A stretch of DNA of 64,000 nucleotides. Origin: Planctomycetota bacterium (GTDB lineage: Bacteria > Planctomycetota > UBA1135 > GCA-002686595). The stretch lies in NCBI GenBank assembly GCA_016779205.1, contig JADHOC010000001.1, forward strand, positions 62,001 through 126,000, read 5' to 3'. Shown here piece after piece: positions 1 to 8,807 of the stretch (position 1 is its first letter; each line of letters starts with the position of its first letter). The notes under the pieces are model-generated. The model did no database searches. It was given only the letters and a program-made list of their open reading frames with translations, and was not told the origin of the DNA. The position numbers were made by a program, and so were the translations under genes.

Positions 1-1104
1 AAGAAGGGCGGCTTCGAGCAGTTCCGCGTCCGCTGCCAGGTCCCGATCGCCGCGGCTCGACTCCTCGCCTCCCACGAGAGCGAGGTCCCCGAGGCGCAGC
101 TTCCCCTGCGGGGTGAGGTCATCGACCAGCTGCTATCGCTGGTCGCGAAGAACTCCAAGGAGAAGACCGTCGAGGTCCTGCAGTCCAGCACGATCGCCCT
201 CGGGATGATCGGTAACGCCGAGAAGGGCGATGGCGAAGGAGCCAAGCAGAACGAGCAGATCTTCAACGAGCTCAAGCGCATCGCCAAGCAGTCGGCGGAC
301 AACCAGACCGAGTTCTTCGGGATGATGGCGCTGGCCCAGATGGGCAGCCGACCCGGCTCCGCCGGCGAGAAGCGTGGCCTCCAGCCTGAGGTGCAGAAGG
401 AGCTCATGGGCTTCCTCGCCAAGGGCAAGGGGCAGAAGAAGCCCTGGGCGGCCATGTCGCTCGGCGTCTTCGGCAACGCGCTGCTCGAGAACGACGGCAC
501 CCTGGAGACCACCGTGCTGTCCGCCGTCCGTGACGCTGCTCGCAAGGGCGACCGCCCCGCCGAGGCCGGCGCCTACGCCGTCTCTCTCGGGCTCATGAAG
601 GACACGGTCTCCGAGGACCTTCTCCTCGAGCGACTGGATTACTTCAACGGTAACGACGACACCCGCGGCTACATCGCGGTTGGCCTCGGCCTCATGGAGG
701 CGAACAGCTCGATCGAGCGTCTCGCCGACATCATCAACAAGTCCAAGTTCCGCCCCGACCTGCTCAAGCAGGCCGCGGTTGGCCTCGGGCTCCTCGGCGA
801 CAAGTCGGCGGTCAAGGGACTCGTCGAGATGCTCAGGACTGCCAAGGGCCTCGCCGCCCAGGCGGCCATCGCCAGCGCCCTCGGCACCATCGGTGACGCG
901 AACTCCGTGGCTCCCCTGGTCGCCATGCTGAGCGACACCACCATCACCGACACGGCCCGCGGCTTCGCGGCAGTCGCCCTCGGCATCGTCTGCGACAAGC
1001 AGGACCTGCCCTGGAACACCGCCATCGCGAAGAACACCAACTATCGCGCGAACGTCTCGACCCTGACCAACTCGGTCGGCACGGGGATCCTGGACATCCT
1101 CTGA
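1..1104 (+). CDS. HEAT-repeat protein, 5'-truncated by the window edge
   Basis: The window opens inside this gene: frame 1 is open from base 1, and 367 codons are visible before TGA. The start codon and any signal sequence lie upstream. The protein is made of HEAT/PBS-lyase-type helical repeats. Blocks such as GLGLLGDKSAVKGLVEML and ALGTIGDANSVAPLVAML recur about every 30-40 residues, each pairing a Gly-Leu-Gly helix with a second helix. Repeats of this kind form scaffolds for protein contacts, and I see no catalytic motif. The C terminus (LPWNT, then GILDIL at the very end) closely resembles that of the next gene on the same strand (LPWNT, then GVLDVL), so the two are probably paralogues. 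An export signal is expected by analogy with that neighbour but cannot be seen. The precise function is unknown. Confidence 0.85.
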   Translation, partial: KKGGFEQFRVRCQVPIAAARLLASHESEVPEAQLPLRGEVIDQLLSLVAKNSKEKTVEVLQSSTIALGMIGNAEKGDGEGAKQNEQIFNELKRIAKQSADNQTEFFGMMALAQMGSRPGSAGEKRGLQPEVQKELMGFLAKGKGQKKPWAAMSLGVFGNALLENDGTLETTVLSAVRDAARKGDRPAEAGAYAVSLGLMKDTVSEDLLLERLDYFNGNDDTRGYIAVGLGLMEANSSIERLADIINKSKFRPDLLKQAAVGLGLLGDKSAVKGLVEMLRTAKGLAAQAAIASALGTIGDANSVAPLVAMLSDTTITDTARGFAAVALGIVCDKQDLPWNTAIAKNTNYRANVSTLTNSVGTGILDIL

Positions 1105-1140
1105 TCCGGGGTCGCCCGAGCGGCGACAACGGCTCCGCCG

Positions 1141-1175
1141 AACGGCCCCGGGCGCCTCGCGCGCCCGGGGCCGTT
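1141..1175 (+). terminator. Perfect 15-bp hairpin after the HEAT-repeat gene
   Basis: The arms aacggccccgggcgc (1141-1155) and gcgcccggggccgtt (1161-1175) are exact reverse complements around the loop ctcgc. The hairpin starts 36 bases after the TGA of the upstream gene and before the next start. No T-run follows, so it could be a GC-rich intrinsic terminator of the kind tolerated in high-GC genomes, or an mRNA-end stabiliser. Confidence 0.6.
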
Positions 1176-1302
1176 CCCATGGGGAACGGATCCGTCGGGC
1201 CCGGTCCCCCTCGAGGCGCCCAGCCGGGCTCCCCTCAGGGTCCCATGGGTGGCCCTTCACCGCGCTCCGGCGGCGTCGGGGGTTACGGCTCTCCGCCGCC
1301 CG

Positions 1303-1308
1303 TATAGT
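1303..1308 (+). promoter_or_regulatory. -10-like TATAGT, 8 bases before the ATG
   Basis: TATAGT matches the sigma-70 -10 consensus at five of six bases. It ends 8 bases before the ATG at 1317, so a transcript from it would begin at or next to the start codon. No clear -35 is visible. It is one of several such sites in the window. Confidence 0.45.
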
Positions 1309-1316
1309 GCTGGTGA

Positions 1317-3347
1317 ATGGCCTCGCCCCCCACCAACCACCACGGCCACCCTGGGGCGCGCCCACAGCGTCTGCGTCCGTGGGTGAGCCTGACCATGCTC
1401 ATGGCCCTCACGGCTGGGTCCTCGGTGGCCGCGCCGCAGGACCTCGCCCCCCCTCGGGGGAGCCTTGGCCCCGGAACCGGGGCGTCCACGGACGGCGGCC
1501 CAGGGGATCGCTCCCCCGCCACCGTGCTGCGACTCCAGCCCTGGCGGCGCTGGTGGGACTTCAACCAGGACCCCTACCTCGCCAGGATGCGCAGCCCCAT
1601 GTCGCTGCCCGTTCGCGCCGCACCACTGGGCATCCCAGGCCGCGCCACCTCCCCGAGGCGCCCTGCGCCGTCGGTGGTCTACGGCGAGGTCTATCCCGCC
1701 CTGCTCGGCGCGCTTGAGGCCACAGAGGACGTGGACCTCCAGGCGTCCTGCCTCCTCTCACTCGCCAAGCTGGGGAGTCCCCCTGAGGCGCTGATCGCGA
1801 GCCTGGAACTCCCGGCCCTCGGGGACGTGCTGCCCCCCTATCTCCGGGCCGCCAACGAGCGGGTCAGGGACCTCTCCGTGCTCGCCCTCGGAATCTCCGG
1901 GGAGGCCCGCTTCGCGCCGCTGCTCTCCTCCATCGCGCGGGATCAGCGCGAGGGCCGCGAGGCGATCCGCGGCGGCAAGGTCGATCGTCGAACCCGTACC
2001 TTCGCGACCTATGCCCTGGGACTCCTGGGTGCAATCAGTCACCGACGGGCCGAGCGGGCGCTCATCGAGCACGACCTTCGGCTCATCGCCACCGAGAACC
2101 TCGACACCGCGGACCTGCTGGTGGCGAGCATCATCAGCCTTGGCTGGTGCCCCCTTCCCGTGCTGCCCGCCACCGAGGAGGAGGGGGCGACCCCGGGCGG
2201 GCGAGAGGCGACCATCCGCGCCCTGCTCGGCCTCGCCGACGCCCGCGGGGCGGACTTCCGTGGGAAGGCACAGCTCCCGGTCGCCGTGGCGCGCCTGATC
2301 GCGGCCCCCGTGGGGAGCGAGGGACCACCCCGCGCCGTGGCGGCCTCCAAGCGCATGGACGAGCTCCGCGAGGAGGCCGTCGCGCGCTTCACGGCACAGC
2401 TCCACGGACCCCGCGCCGAGAAGCTCGCGACGACGCGGGAGGGCCTCGCCCAGGCCCTCGGGTTACTGGTCCTGGACCAGGCCTCCCCTGCAGACCTGGC
2501 AGCGATCGACGGCTTGACCGAGGTGGCCAGCACCGGGCAGGAGACCGAGGCCCTCCTGGCCATGGTGGCGCTCGGGCGCATCTGTGGTCGATCCTCCCTG
2601 GAGCGAGGGCAGACCGCCCGGCAGCTGCGGAGGATCCTGACCCGGCTCGCCATGGAGGGCTCTTCCCTTCAACAGGCCTCGGCGCTCCTGGCACTCGGCG
2701 TCGCGGACGATCGAGGGCCGGCCAGCGGGCAGGCGCCCGCCCTGGGCACGCGCGCCTTCCTCGCGAAGCGGACCCGTGCCAGCTCACCCTCCCAGTCCAC
2801 CGCCGCCTCGGTGGCGCTTGGACTCACAGGAGATGGAGACCACGCCGCGGCGCTCCGACCCGGGCTCACCTCAGGGGACTTCATCGACCGGGGCGCCCGT
2901 GCGGTCGCAGTGGCCATGCTCTCGGACGCCACGGGGCTGGAGGTCATCCGGGGTGAGCTCCGGCGGAACCTCTACCGCCCCTACCTGACCCGCGACTTCG
3001 CCACGGCCCTCGCCCTGGTCGGGGACCCCGCCCTCGTCCCGCTGCTCGTGGACCGGCTTGTGTCCGCGACCTTCATCCCCGAGCGAATCGCGGCCGTACA
3101 GGCCTTCGAGTGGTGCCTGGACCCCGAGGCCGCGAACGCCCTGCTGTTCGTGCTCACCGAGCGGCGCCTTGGGACCAAGCGGATCGACGACACGAGCCGA
3201 GCCTTCGCCGTCTCGGCACTGGGGAACCTCTGCGCCCGTGACCCGCTGCCCTGGAACACCAGACTGGCGCTGGACGTGGTCTGGAACGCAGCGCCGCCGT
3301 CCCTCACGGATGCGAGGAACGGCGGCGGCGTGCTCGACGTGCTCTGA
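1317..3347 (+). CDS. Secreted HEAT-repeat protein
   Basis: A 676-residue protein. The N terminus has a charged, Arg-containing stretch, then a hydrophobic segment (about residues 23-38) ending SSVAAPQ, which is a plausible signal peptidase I site. The rest is a run of HEAT-like helical repeats (LSVLALGISGEARFAPLL, TFATYALGLLGAISHRRAE, VSALGNLCARDPLPWNT). No catalytic residues stand out. The last 40 residues match the preceding gene's C terminus (LPWNT then G-LDVL), which suggests a conserved terminal element and a tandem duplication followed by strong divergence. The ATG at 1317 is favoured because a -10-like TATAGT lies 8 bases upstream and the signal peptide begins there. It is probably a periplasmic or surface scaffold; the partner is unknown. 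Confidence 0.85.
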   Translation: MASPPTNHHGHPGARPQRLRPWVSLTMLMALTAGSSVAAPQDLAPPRGSLGPGTGASTDGGPGDRSPATVLRLQPWRRWWDFNQDPYLARMRSPMSLPVRAAPLGIPGRATSPRRPAPSVVYGEVYPALLGALEATEDVDLQASCLLSLAKLGSPPEALIASLELPALGDVLPPYLRAANERVRDLSVLALGISGEARFAPLLSSIARDQREGREAIRGGKVDRRTRTFATYALGLLGAISHRRAERALIEHDLRLIATENLDTADLLVASIISLGWCPLPVLPATEEEGATPGGREATIRALLGLADARGADFRGKAQLPVAVARLIAAPVGSEGPPRAVAASKRMDELREEAVARFTAQLHGPRAEKLATTREGLAQALGLLVLDQASPADLAAIDGLTEVASTGQETEALLAMVALGRICGRSSLERGQTARQLRRILTRLAMEGSSLQQASALLALGVADDRGPASGQAPALGTRAFLAKRTRASSPSQSTAASVALGLTGDGDHAAALRPGLTSGDFIDRGARAVAVAMLSDATGLEVIRGELRRNLYRPYLTRDFATALALVGDPALVPLLVDRLVSATFIPERIAAVQAFEWCLDPEAANALLFVLTERRLGTKRIDDTSRAFAVSALGNLCARDPLPWNTRLALDVVWNAAPPSLTDARNGGGVLDVL

Positions 3348-3367
3348 GCGAGCAGGCGAGGCAGAGA

Positions 3368-4189
3368 TCAGAAGGCCGCGCCCGCCGCGATCCAGTCCCG
3401 GATCACGTTGACGTCGCCGGCGAAGGTGCCACCGAACGGCATCTGGGAGCCGCAGGAGGGCGTCGGGTTGGCGAGCTTGTCGTAGAGGAGGCTGCTCTGC
3501 ACGTCGCCAGGCACCACGTAGATGCTGCCCTGGCAGTTGAAGCTCGTGGACGCAACGTTGACCAGCGCGGCGTAGGCCGAGGCGGCGGTCGTCCCCATGT
3601 TCAGGCCGCCAAAGCTGCCGTGGCAGATGATGCACTCGGGCGCGTTGGTGTTCGGCTGGGTCAGCATGGGCCACACATCCTGCTCGAACGTGGGCGCGGC
3701 GCTGTCGAAGCTGAGCTCGAGGCCCGGGCTGAAGTTGGACGTGACCTGACCGCCCGTGGCGTCACGGTGCCAGAACTGGAAGTTGACGGTGTCGCCCGGG
3801 AGCGCCGCGTAGCTGCCGGTAGGCGCCGGGAGGGCGGTCACGTCGATGGTCAGGCTCACCGCTCCGGTCGACCCCGAGGAGACGATGTTCCCGGCGTACC
3901 GGCCGATGCTCCCGCCAATGCAGAGGTTGCCCGAGGAGCCGCCCGGGCCGGGGATGAACGCCTGGGTCTGACTCGTGACGAAGTACCCGAAGGCGTTGAG
4001 GGGGAGCGACGTGCAGGACAGCGTCACATCGTTCAGCGCGACGTCCGTGCTGCCGGTCGCGGAGATGACCGAGGGGCCGCCCGTGGAGTTGGCGTTGGCG
4101 GAGCAGTACGAGTTGCCGATCTGGGCCGTGGCGGACCCTGCCAGCGCGAAGAGTGCGAGAGCGGCGGTGGAGATCGCAGGTGCGTTCAT
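3368..4189 (-). CDS. Secreted module plus planctomycete-type cytochrome c domain
   Basis: A 273-residue protein read from the ATG at 4189, which begins a classic signal peptide (cleavage after residue 22, ATA/QIG). A longer open frame to 4333 exists but would bury this signal. Residues about 25-162 form a Cys/Gly/Ser-rich module (GNSYC, NSTGG, GPGGSSGN, IGRYAG, FQFWHRD, SNFSPGLEL) that recurs at the C terminus of the gene at 61661. Residues about 168-270 look like a planctomycete-type cytochrome c domain: DVWPML, one haem-attachment motif CIICH (186-190), and a distal Met in QMPFGG (250). A one-haem electron-transfer role outside the cytoplasm is inferred. The domain may instead be a degenerate, structural relative of cytochrome c. 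Transcription converges on the HEAT-repeat gene 20 bases away. Confidence 0.8.
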   Translation of the reverse strand: MNAPAISTAALALFALAGSATAQIGNSYCSANANSTGGPSVISATGSTDVALNDVTLSCTSLPLNAFGYFVTSQTQAFIPGPGGSSGNLCIGGSIGRYAGNIVSSGSTGAVSLTIDVTALPAPTGSYAALPGDTVNFQFWHRDATGGQVTSNFSPGLELSFDSAAPTFEQDVWPMLTQPNTNAPECIICHGSFGGLNMGTTAASAYAALVNVASTSFNCQGSIYVVPGDVQSSLLYDKLANPTPSCGSQMPFGGTFAGDVNVIRDWIAAGAAF

Positions 4190-4369
4190 GGGAGACAATG
4201 CAGGAGGTGGAGAGGTCCGGCGAGCGGGCGACCGGAGAGGGACGTGAGAGCATCCCCCGAGGTTCCCGGTGGACACCCGGACCCCGAAAAGAATAGCTCG
4301 CCCCGGAGGCGGGAGAGGGCCTTCCTGAATCACGGTCTCAGACCGCGACGACGGACCGCAGAACGGCCC

Positions 4370-6589
4370 TCAGGAAGGTGCCAGCGGGAGACGCGGGGCC
4401 CGCAGGAATCGCCAGACACCCAGGGCCGCGACGCCGAGCAGCGCCGCCGCCCCCGCCACGACCGCCTTCGCTCGAAGGAGCGCGCCGGAGGCAACCGAAC
4501 GCTGATCGCCGGCGCGGTCCACCTCCGCGGTCAGCCGTTGGAGAACCGCCGGCTCCAAGGTCGAACCGTCGGCGGGCCCCGACGTCCGCTCGAGGTCCTT
4601 CAGCCGCGCCTCCGCGAGGCGGTCGGCCCCGACAACCAGGGCGAGGTCCACCGCCAGCGCGAGCAGGCCCGGGTCCGCCCCATGGGCCGCGATGGCCTCC
4701 TCAGCGCCCTCCAGTGCACCGAGGGGATCTCCGCCGGCCCAGGCGAGATAGGCCTGGAGGTACGCGGCCGAGATCGGATCCGCGACGGCGCCAGCTGCGT
4801 CCGCCGCCCCCACGAGGTCCCCCCGGTTGGCGAGGGCTCTGGACGCCTCCATGTGGTCCTGATCCTCAGGCGAGGCGGCGGTGACCACGGCGCGGGCGGG
4901 GCGCAGCCCCCTCGCCTCAAGATCAAGGAGCCGGTCCTCCGCGATGGCGATGGACCGGGCCTGGAGCGCCGCCATGTTGGACCGCTGGTCCGTCAGCAAG
5001 GGCCCCGAGGGTGTGGCCTCGACCACCCGCCACGCCCCGGAGAGCTGAAGCGCCGGCAGTAGGCGGTCCAGCCCGCCCACCAGCGGCGCGCCCAACGAGC
5101 CGAAGGCCCTCGTCCCGGGAGCGGGGACCGTCGCCCCCCGGCGGGCGTGGAGGCTCAGGTTCCTGGAGAAGGGCACGCGGAAGACCGACACAGGCCCACC
5201 GAAGGCGGCCGCAATCGCCCCGGCCACGCCGCCCACCACGGGGTCCTCGACCCCGAAGCCGCCGACGTTGACGGTCAGCCATCCGCCCTCCCGGAGGCGC
5301 TCCCGAGCCGCTGCGAAGGCCTCGACGCTGGCGAGGTGCGGCGGAACCTCCATGTTGTTGGCGTAGGCGTCCACGATCACCTGGTCGTACTGGCGCTCAT
5401 CCAGGGCGAGGGCCGCGCGACCGTCGAGGCCGCCGACGATCGTTCGGTGGTCCCCCCGTGCGTCCAGGCCGAAGTGCGCCTCGGCCAGCCGTATCACCTC
5501 GGGGTCCAGTTCCACGCCGGTCACACCGAGGCGCGTCACCGGGTCGAGGACCCCGTCAAGCACCCGGATGGCGGTGCCGGCCCCAAGGCCGACGATGAAC
5601 ACGTCCCAGCTCTTCGGCGCGCTGCCGAGCTCTCGCCGGGTCCAGCCATAGGGCAAGGCGAAGTGGTTGTAGTAGAAACCGGGCGGCAGCAGGCCAACTT
5701 CAGGGGTCCAGACCGACTGGAAGGAGTCGAGACTCTCGTTGACCTGGAGCATCCGGATCCGCCCGGAGCCCTCGCCCCGCTCGACCACCCGCAGACTCTG
5801 GTACGGCGACTCCGCGGCCTCGAGGAGGCGCTCTTGCGGCCCGGACGCGCCTCGTGCGCCCGCGCCCGACCGCGGCCAGCCGGAGAAGAACCCCAGCCCG
5901 AAGGCCACAATGAAGAGGCCGAGCAGCGTGCCCCTGCGCTCAGAGGCCTCCGGCCGCACCATCAAGCCGCACAGGAGGAGCACCGCGCCCGCACCAAGGA
6001 AGGTGAGGGTGGTGCCGAGGACGGGGACGAAAAGGTGAGTGGTCCCGAAGGTGCCCGCCAGGCTTCCCAGGGTGGAGGACGCCAGCACGTGGCCGCCGGC
6101 ATGGCCCGCGGCGTCACCCCGCTCACGCTGGAGGCTCTCCACGGCGAGGGGACAGGCGCAACCCAGGCACGCGGCGATGGGCAGAAAGAGGATCAACGCC
6201 GAGGCAAGGCTGCCCCAGACCAGGAGCCTGGACGCGCCGGCGAGCGCCACCCCGTCGGGCATGAAGGCACCCGCGACCCAGGGGGTGAGACCTGGAAGAG
6301 ACACCGCGAGAACGGCGCCGCCGAGGAGCACGGACCGAAGGCTCGCGAGAGGCCGGGGGCCGCTGGCGAGGCGAGCGCCGAAGGTGTAGCCCACGGCGAG
6401 GGCCGCGAGCACGACCCCGATCACATTGGTCCAGACGCTGCTGGAAGCCCCGAACCAGGGCGCCAGCAAGCGCACCGCGCCCAGCTCGACCACCATCGTC
6501 GCGCCCCCCGCGAGGCCGACCACCGTGAGGAGGACCCCCGGACGGATCGCCACGGTCGGGCCCGCGTCGGTGCTGTCTGGATCACCCAT
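4370..6589 (-). CDS. Membrane-fused spermidine synthase-like protein
   Basis: A 739-residue protein. The first 240 residues are hydrophobic, with about seven transmembrane segments (for example LLTVVGLAGGATMVVELGA and VIGVVLAALAVGYTFGA). Then comes a spermidine-synthase-like Rossmann domain: glycine loop VFIVGLGAGTA near 330, acidic residue in GVELDPEV near 360, and VIVDAY near 405. The last 200 residues are Ala-rich helical, TPR-like, ending in a final membrane helix (about 710-732) and a short basic tail. This is the architecture of the 'fused MFS/spermidine synthase' family. Such proteins bind decarboxylated AdoMet or a related cofactor, but true polyamine synthesis is often unproven. No other polyamine gene is nearby, so the substrate is open. 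The esterase-like gene lies upstream with 39 bases between them. Confidence 0.8.
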   Translation of the reverse strand: MGDPDSTDAGPTVAIRPGVLLTVVGLAGGATMVVELGAVRLLAPWFGASSSVWTNVIGVVLAALAVGYTFGARLASGPRPLASLRSVLLGGAVLAVSLPGLTPWVAGAFMPDGVALAGASRLLVWGSLASALILFLPIAACLGCACPLAVESLQRERGDAAGHAGGHVLASSTLGSLAGTFGTTHLFVPVLGTTLTFLGAGAVLLLCGLMVRPEASERRGTLLGLFIVAFGLGFFSGWPRSGAGARGASGPQERLLEAAESPYQSLRVVERGEGSGRIRMLQVNESLDSFQSVWTPEVGLLPPGFYYNHFALPYGWTRRELGSAPKSWDVFIVGLGAGTAIRVLDGVLDPVTRLGVTGVELDPEVIRLAEAHFGLDARGDHRTIVGGLDGRAALALDERQYDQVIVDAYANNMEVPPHLASVEAFAAARERLREGGWLTVNVGGFGVEDPVVGGVAGAIAAAFGGPVSVFRVPFSRNLSLHARRGATVPAPGTRAFGSLGAPLVGGLDRLLPALQLSGAWRVVEATPSGPLLTDQRSNMAALQARSIAIAEDRLLDLEARGLRPARAVVTAASPEDQDHMEASRALANRGDLVGAADAAGAVADPISAAYLQAYLAWAGGDPLGALEGAEEAIAAHGADPGLLALAVDLALVVGADRLAEARLKDLERTSGPADGSTLEPAVLQRLTAEVDRAGDQRSVASGALLRAKAVVAGAAALLGVAALGVWRFLRAPRLPLAPS

Positions 6590-6628
6590 GCGAGGCTCAG
6601 CCGGCGACCTGTCCGCTCGGTTCAGCGA

Positions 6629-7924
6629 TCAACCGTCCGATTCGGTGTCGCCCGAGACCGACGGGAGGAAGTACTGCTTGGAGGCCACGAACACGCGACC
6701 GGGGTCCACCTTGCCCGCGTAGAGCATGTCGAGGAACACGCGGAAGCTCCGCTCGAACTGATCCTCGTAGCGCTTCCCGTTCGCAATCACCACCACCGGA
6801 CGATCGAGATCAACGATCGCGTCGGACAGGTACAGCGTCGCCTCGGTCAGCCCCACGCCGGTGAGCGTGATGGTGTTCTCCTCGCGGTTGACCTCCACGT
6901 CGAGTCGAACCCCCTCCACGTCGGAGAGCCGCGGCACCTGGAGCCAGTACGCGTTGGTCGGGAACGGGGCGCCGGGAACAAGGCTGAAGGCGCTCGGATA
7001 GCTGTTCCGCTTGAGGTCCGCCATCCACTCGATGATCTCGGTCTCCCCACCGCTCGTCGCGAGCGTCACGTGCTCGAGCCCAGCCTCCTTGGCTCGGGCC
7101 TCGAAGTCCGTCGCCTTGCTGCCCCCGCCGGAGATGAAGACCGGGAGGTGCTTGAGGTTCTCGACCGGGATGCCCTCGCCGCCATCGGCGGCCCAGCAGA
7201 AGGCTCCCGCGAATCGGCTAGGGAACATGTTGGCGATGGCGAGCGCCGCCTCACCGCCAAGCTGGCGCCCACCCAGGAAGACCCGATCGAAGTCGACTGC
7301 GTAGATCTCGGTGACGTTCCGGAGCGTCAGCATCACCGCCGTCAAGCCCTCGACCTCCGACCACTTGCCAGAGTCACCGGGCATCTTCGGGGACGCGATG
7401 ATGGCGGACTCGCGCAGGCCGCCGTCCACCCAGTTGTTGGTGATGTGGGCCTGGGGGTTCTCCCCCTCCTGGGGGAGCGAGATGATGAGCGGGTAGGGCC
7501 CTGACTTCGCCTTGTACTTGGACGGCGACCAGATGGCGTACTCCACCGTCCCCCGCGCGCCGTTGTCCACCGTGCGGTCCATGACCTTGCCCGCTCCCCG
7601 CTTGGGCTGCTTACGGTCGTACTTGTTGGACAGGTAGATCATCGCCCCGAGGTCCTCGGGGGAGGCCAGCAGGGTGGTGTCCTTGAGCTTGCGGTTCTTC
7701 TCGTTGAGCTTGGCCAGCTCCTCACGGATGTCCGCCTCCGCGTCCATCTTGCCCTTGCCCTCGGCGATGGCCTCGTACCAGTCCGCCACCTTGCCCGAGA
7801 CCTTCTTCAGATCGTTGTCGGTGAGCAGGCGGTCCGCAGCGGACGAGACAAAGGGAGCCGCGGTAGCCGCAACGGCGAGGGCGAGCCCAACCGTGGCGAT
7901 ACGAAGGGGATTGAGATGCTGCAT
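6629..7924 (-). CDS. Secreted alpha/beta-hydrolase-fold protein lacking its nucleophile
   Basis: A 431-residue protein with a signal peptide (about residues 7-30, ending FVSSAA-D). Residues 125-290 have the layout of a PHB-depolymerase/feruloyl-esterase-type alpha/beta hydrolase: YAIWSPSKYKAK, YPLIISLPQEG, then strand DFDRVFLGG leading into what should be the nucleophile elbow. The elbow reads GGRQLGG (218-224), so the position that is Ser in GxSxG is Gln221. The HxxP/W segment that usually carries the catalytic His is also not obvious. After about 300, NAYWLQVPRL begins a beta-rich tail typical of planctomycete esterases. It is therefore probably a catalytically dead or repurposed binding protein. 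A 5'-proximal stretch with charged Lys/Glu helices (35-85) precedes the fold. Confidence 0.75.
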   Translation of the reverse strand: MQHLNPLRIATVGLALAVAATAAPFVSSAADRLLTDNDLKKVSGKVADWYEAIAEGKGKMDAEADIREELAKLNEKNRKLKDTTLLASPEDLGAMIYLSNKYDRKQPKRGAGKVMDRTVDNGARGTVEYAIWSPSKYKAKSGPYPLIISLPQEGENPQAHITNNWVDGGLRESAIIASPKMPGDSGKWSEVEGLTAVMLTLRNVTEIYAVDFDRVFLGGRQLGGEAALAIANMFPSRFAGAFCWAADGGEGIPVENLKHLPVFISGGGSKATDFEARAKEAGLEHVTLATSGGETEIIEWMADLKRNSYPSAFSLVPGAPFPTNAYWLQVPRLSDVEGVRLDVEVNREENTITLTGVGLTEATLYLSDAIVDLDRPVVVIANGKRYEDQFERSFRVFLDMLYAGKVDPGRVFVASKQYFLPSVSGDTESDG

Positions 7925-8063
7925 GGACAGGTACGGGGAGTCGATCGAGGCGCGAGTGAATGGGTACGCGGGGCCCTCTGCAGGGTGAGCGCCGCCGTCG
8001 CATCTTAGTCTGGTGGGGGCCGATCGGTTTCAGGCCCATTGCCCGGAATCGGGCCGTCGAGGT

Positions 8064-8807
8064 TCAGGGGCCTTTCCGAACGGATTCGAGGGCAGCCAGC
8101 CCGTGCCCGCGGAGCGCCCAAGGACAGTCCTCGGCGGCCTCCCCTCGATCCAGCAAGAGCCCGAAGAGCCTCGCGGACTCGCGAAAATCTCCGGCCTCCA
8201 GCGCCCGCAGTCCCAGGATCTGGGCCCCATCGATCCCGCCCTGGGCGAGCGCACGGCCGAGGGAGGCCCGCTCACCTGCGTCGTCATCGAAGCCCGCGGC
8301 GAGGATCGCTCGGCGCTGCGTCACCGCCAGCTTCTCCTCCTCCCCGAGGGCCTCGGATCGCAGCAGGGCGGTGAGCACCCCGTCCGCCTCCACATACGCG
8401 AGCAGGGCGCTCTCCCCCCTCGGATCCGCGGTGGAGGAGCGGCGGAGCGCCCCCTCCAGGCAGAAGGCACTCCAGGGCGCGGGGGCGCGGCCGTGCATGG
8501 CCCTCGCGAGCCCCACCGCGCCGGGTCCGTCCTTCACCTCGATGCGCACGAGGAACAGATCAAACGCCTCCTGCAGCAGGGCGGCGACGGCCTCGGAGCT
8601 GGTGCCCGGGTCCCCCAGCGCCTGAATGACCTCCTCGGCCCGGGACGGGGCGGTCGATGGCACCTCCGGACGGGGCGCCGGCTCCTGGCCCGCCGCGGCG
8701 AGGCTCACCAGGCACAGCCCGAGCGTCCATCGGGGCGCTCCACGGGCCGCTATCCAGCGGCGCAGCGGACCGCGACTCCGCCCCGTCGCCGGCTCGCTCA
8801 GGCCCAC
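8064..8807 (-). CDS. Small secreted helical protein of unknown function
   Basis: A 247-residue protein starting at GTG 8807. That codon overlaps the end of purM by 10 bases, so the two are probably translationally coupled. Residues about 26-40 (RWTLGLCLVSLAAAGQ) form a signal peptide. The mature part is Ala/Leu/Glu-rich and helical, resembling TPR or HEAT repeats (EEVIQALGDPGTSSEAVAAL, ALEAGDFRESARLFGLLL), without catalytic motifs. I do not recognise a family. Being coupled to purM says little about its role, because planctomycete operons often mix functions. Confidence 0.65.
   Translation of the reverse strand: MGLSEPATGRSRGPLRRWIAARGAPRWTLGLCLVSLAAAGQEPAPRPEVPSTAPSRAEEVIQALGDPGTSSEAVAALLQEAFDLFLVRIEVKDGPGAVGLARAMHGRAPAPWSAFCLEGALRRSSTADPRGESALLAYVEADGVLTALLRSEALGEEEKLAVTQRRAILAAGFDDDAGERASLGRALAQGGIDGAQILGLRALEAGDFRESARLFGLLLDRGEAAEDCPWALRGHGLAALESVRKGP

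Noticed and set aside
4190-4210. -10-like CATTGT before the cytochrome-like gene
   Set aside because: It matches only three of six bases and lacks the first T, so I did not add it to the leaderless set.
5147-7504. A 785-codon open frame on the plus strand
   Set aside because: It lies antisense to the spermidine-synthase-like and esterase-like genes, whose family motifs are clear. Long antisense frames are expected at this GC content, and its own product is low-complexity Arg/Pro/Gly.
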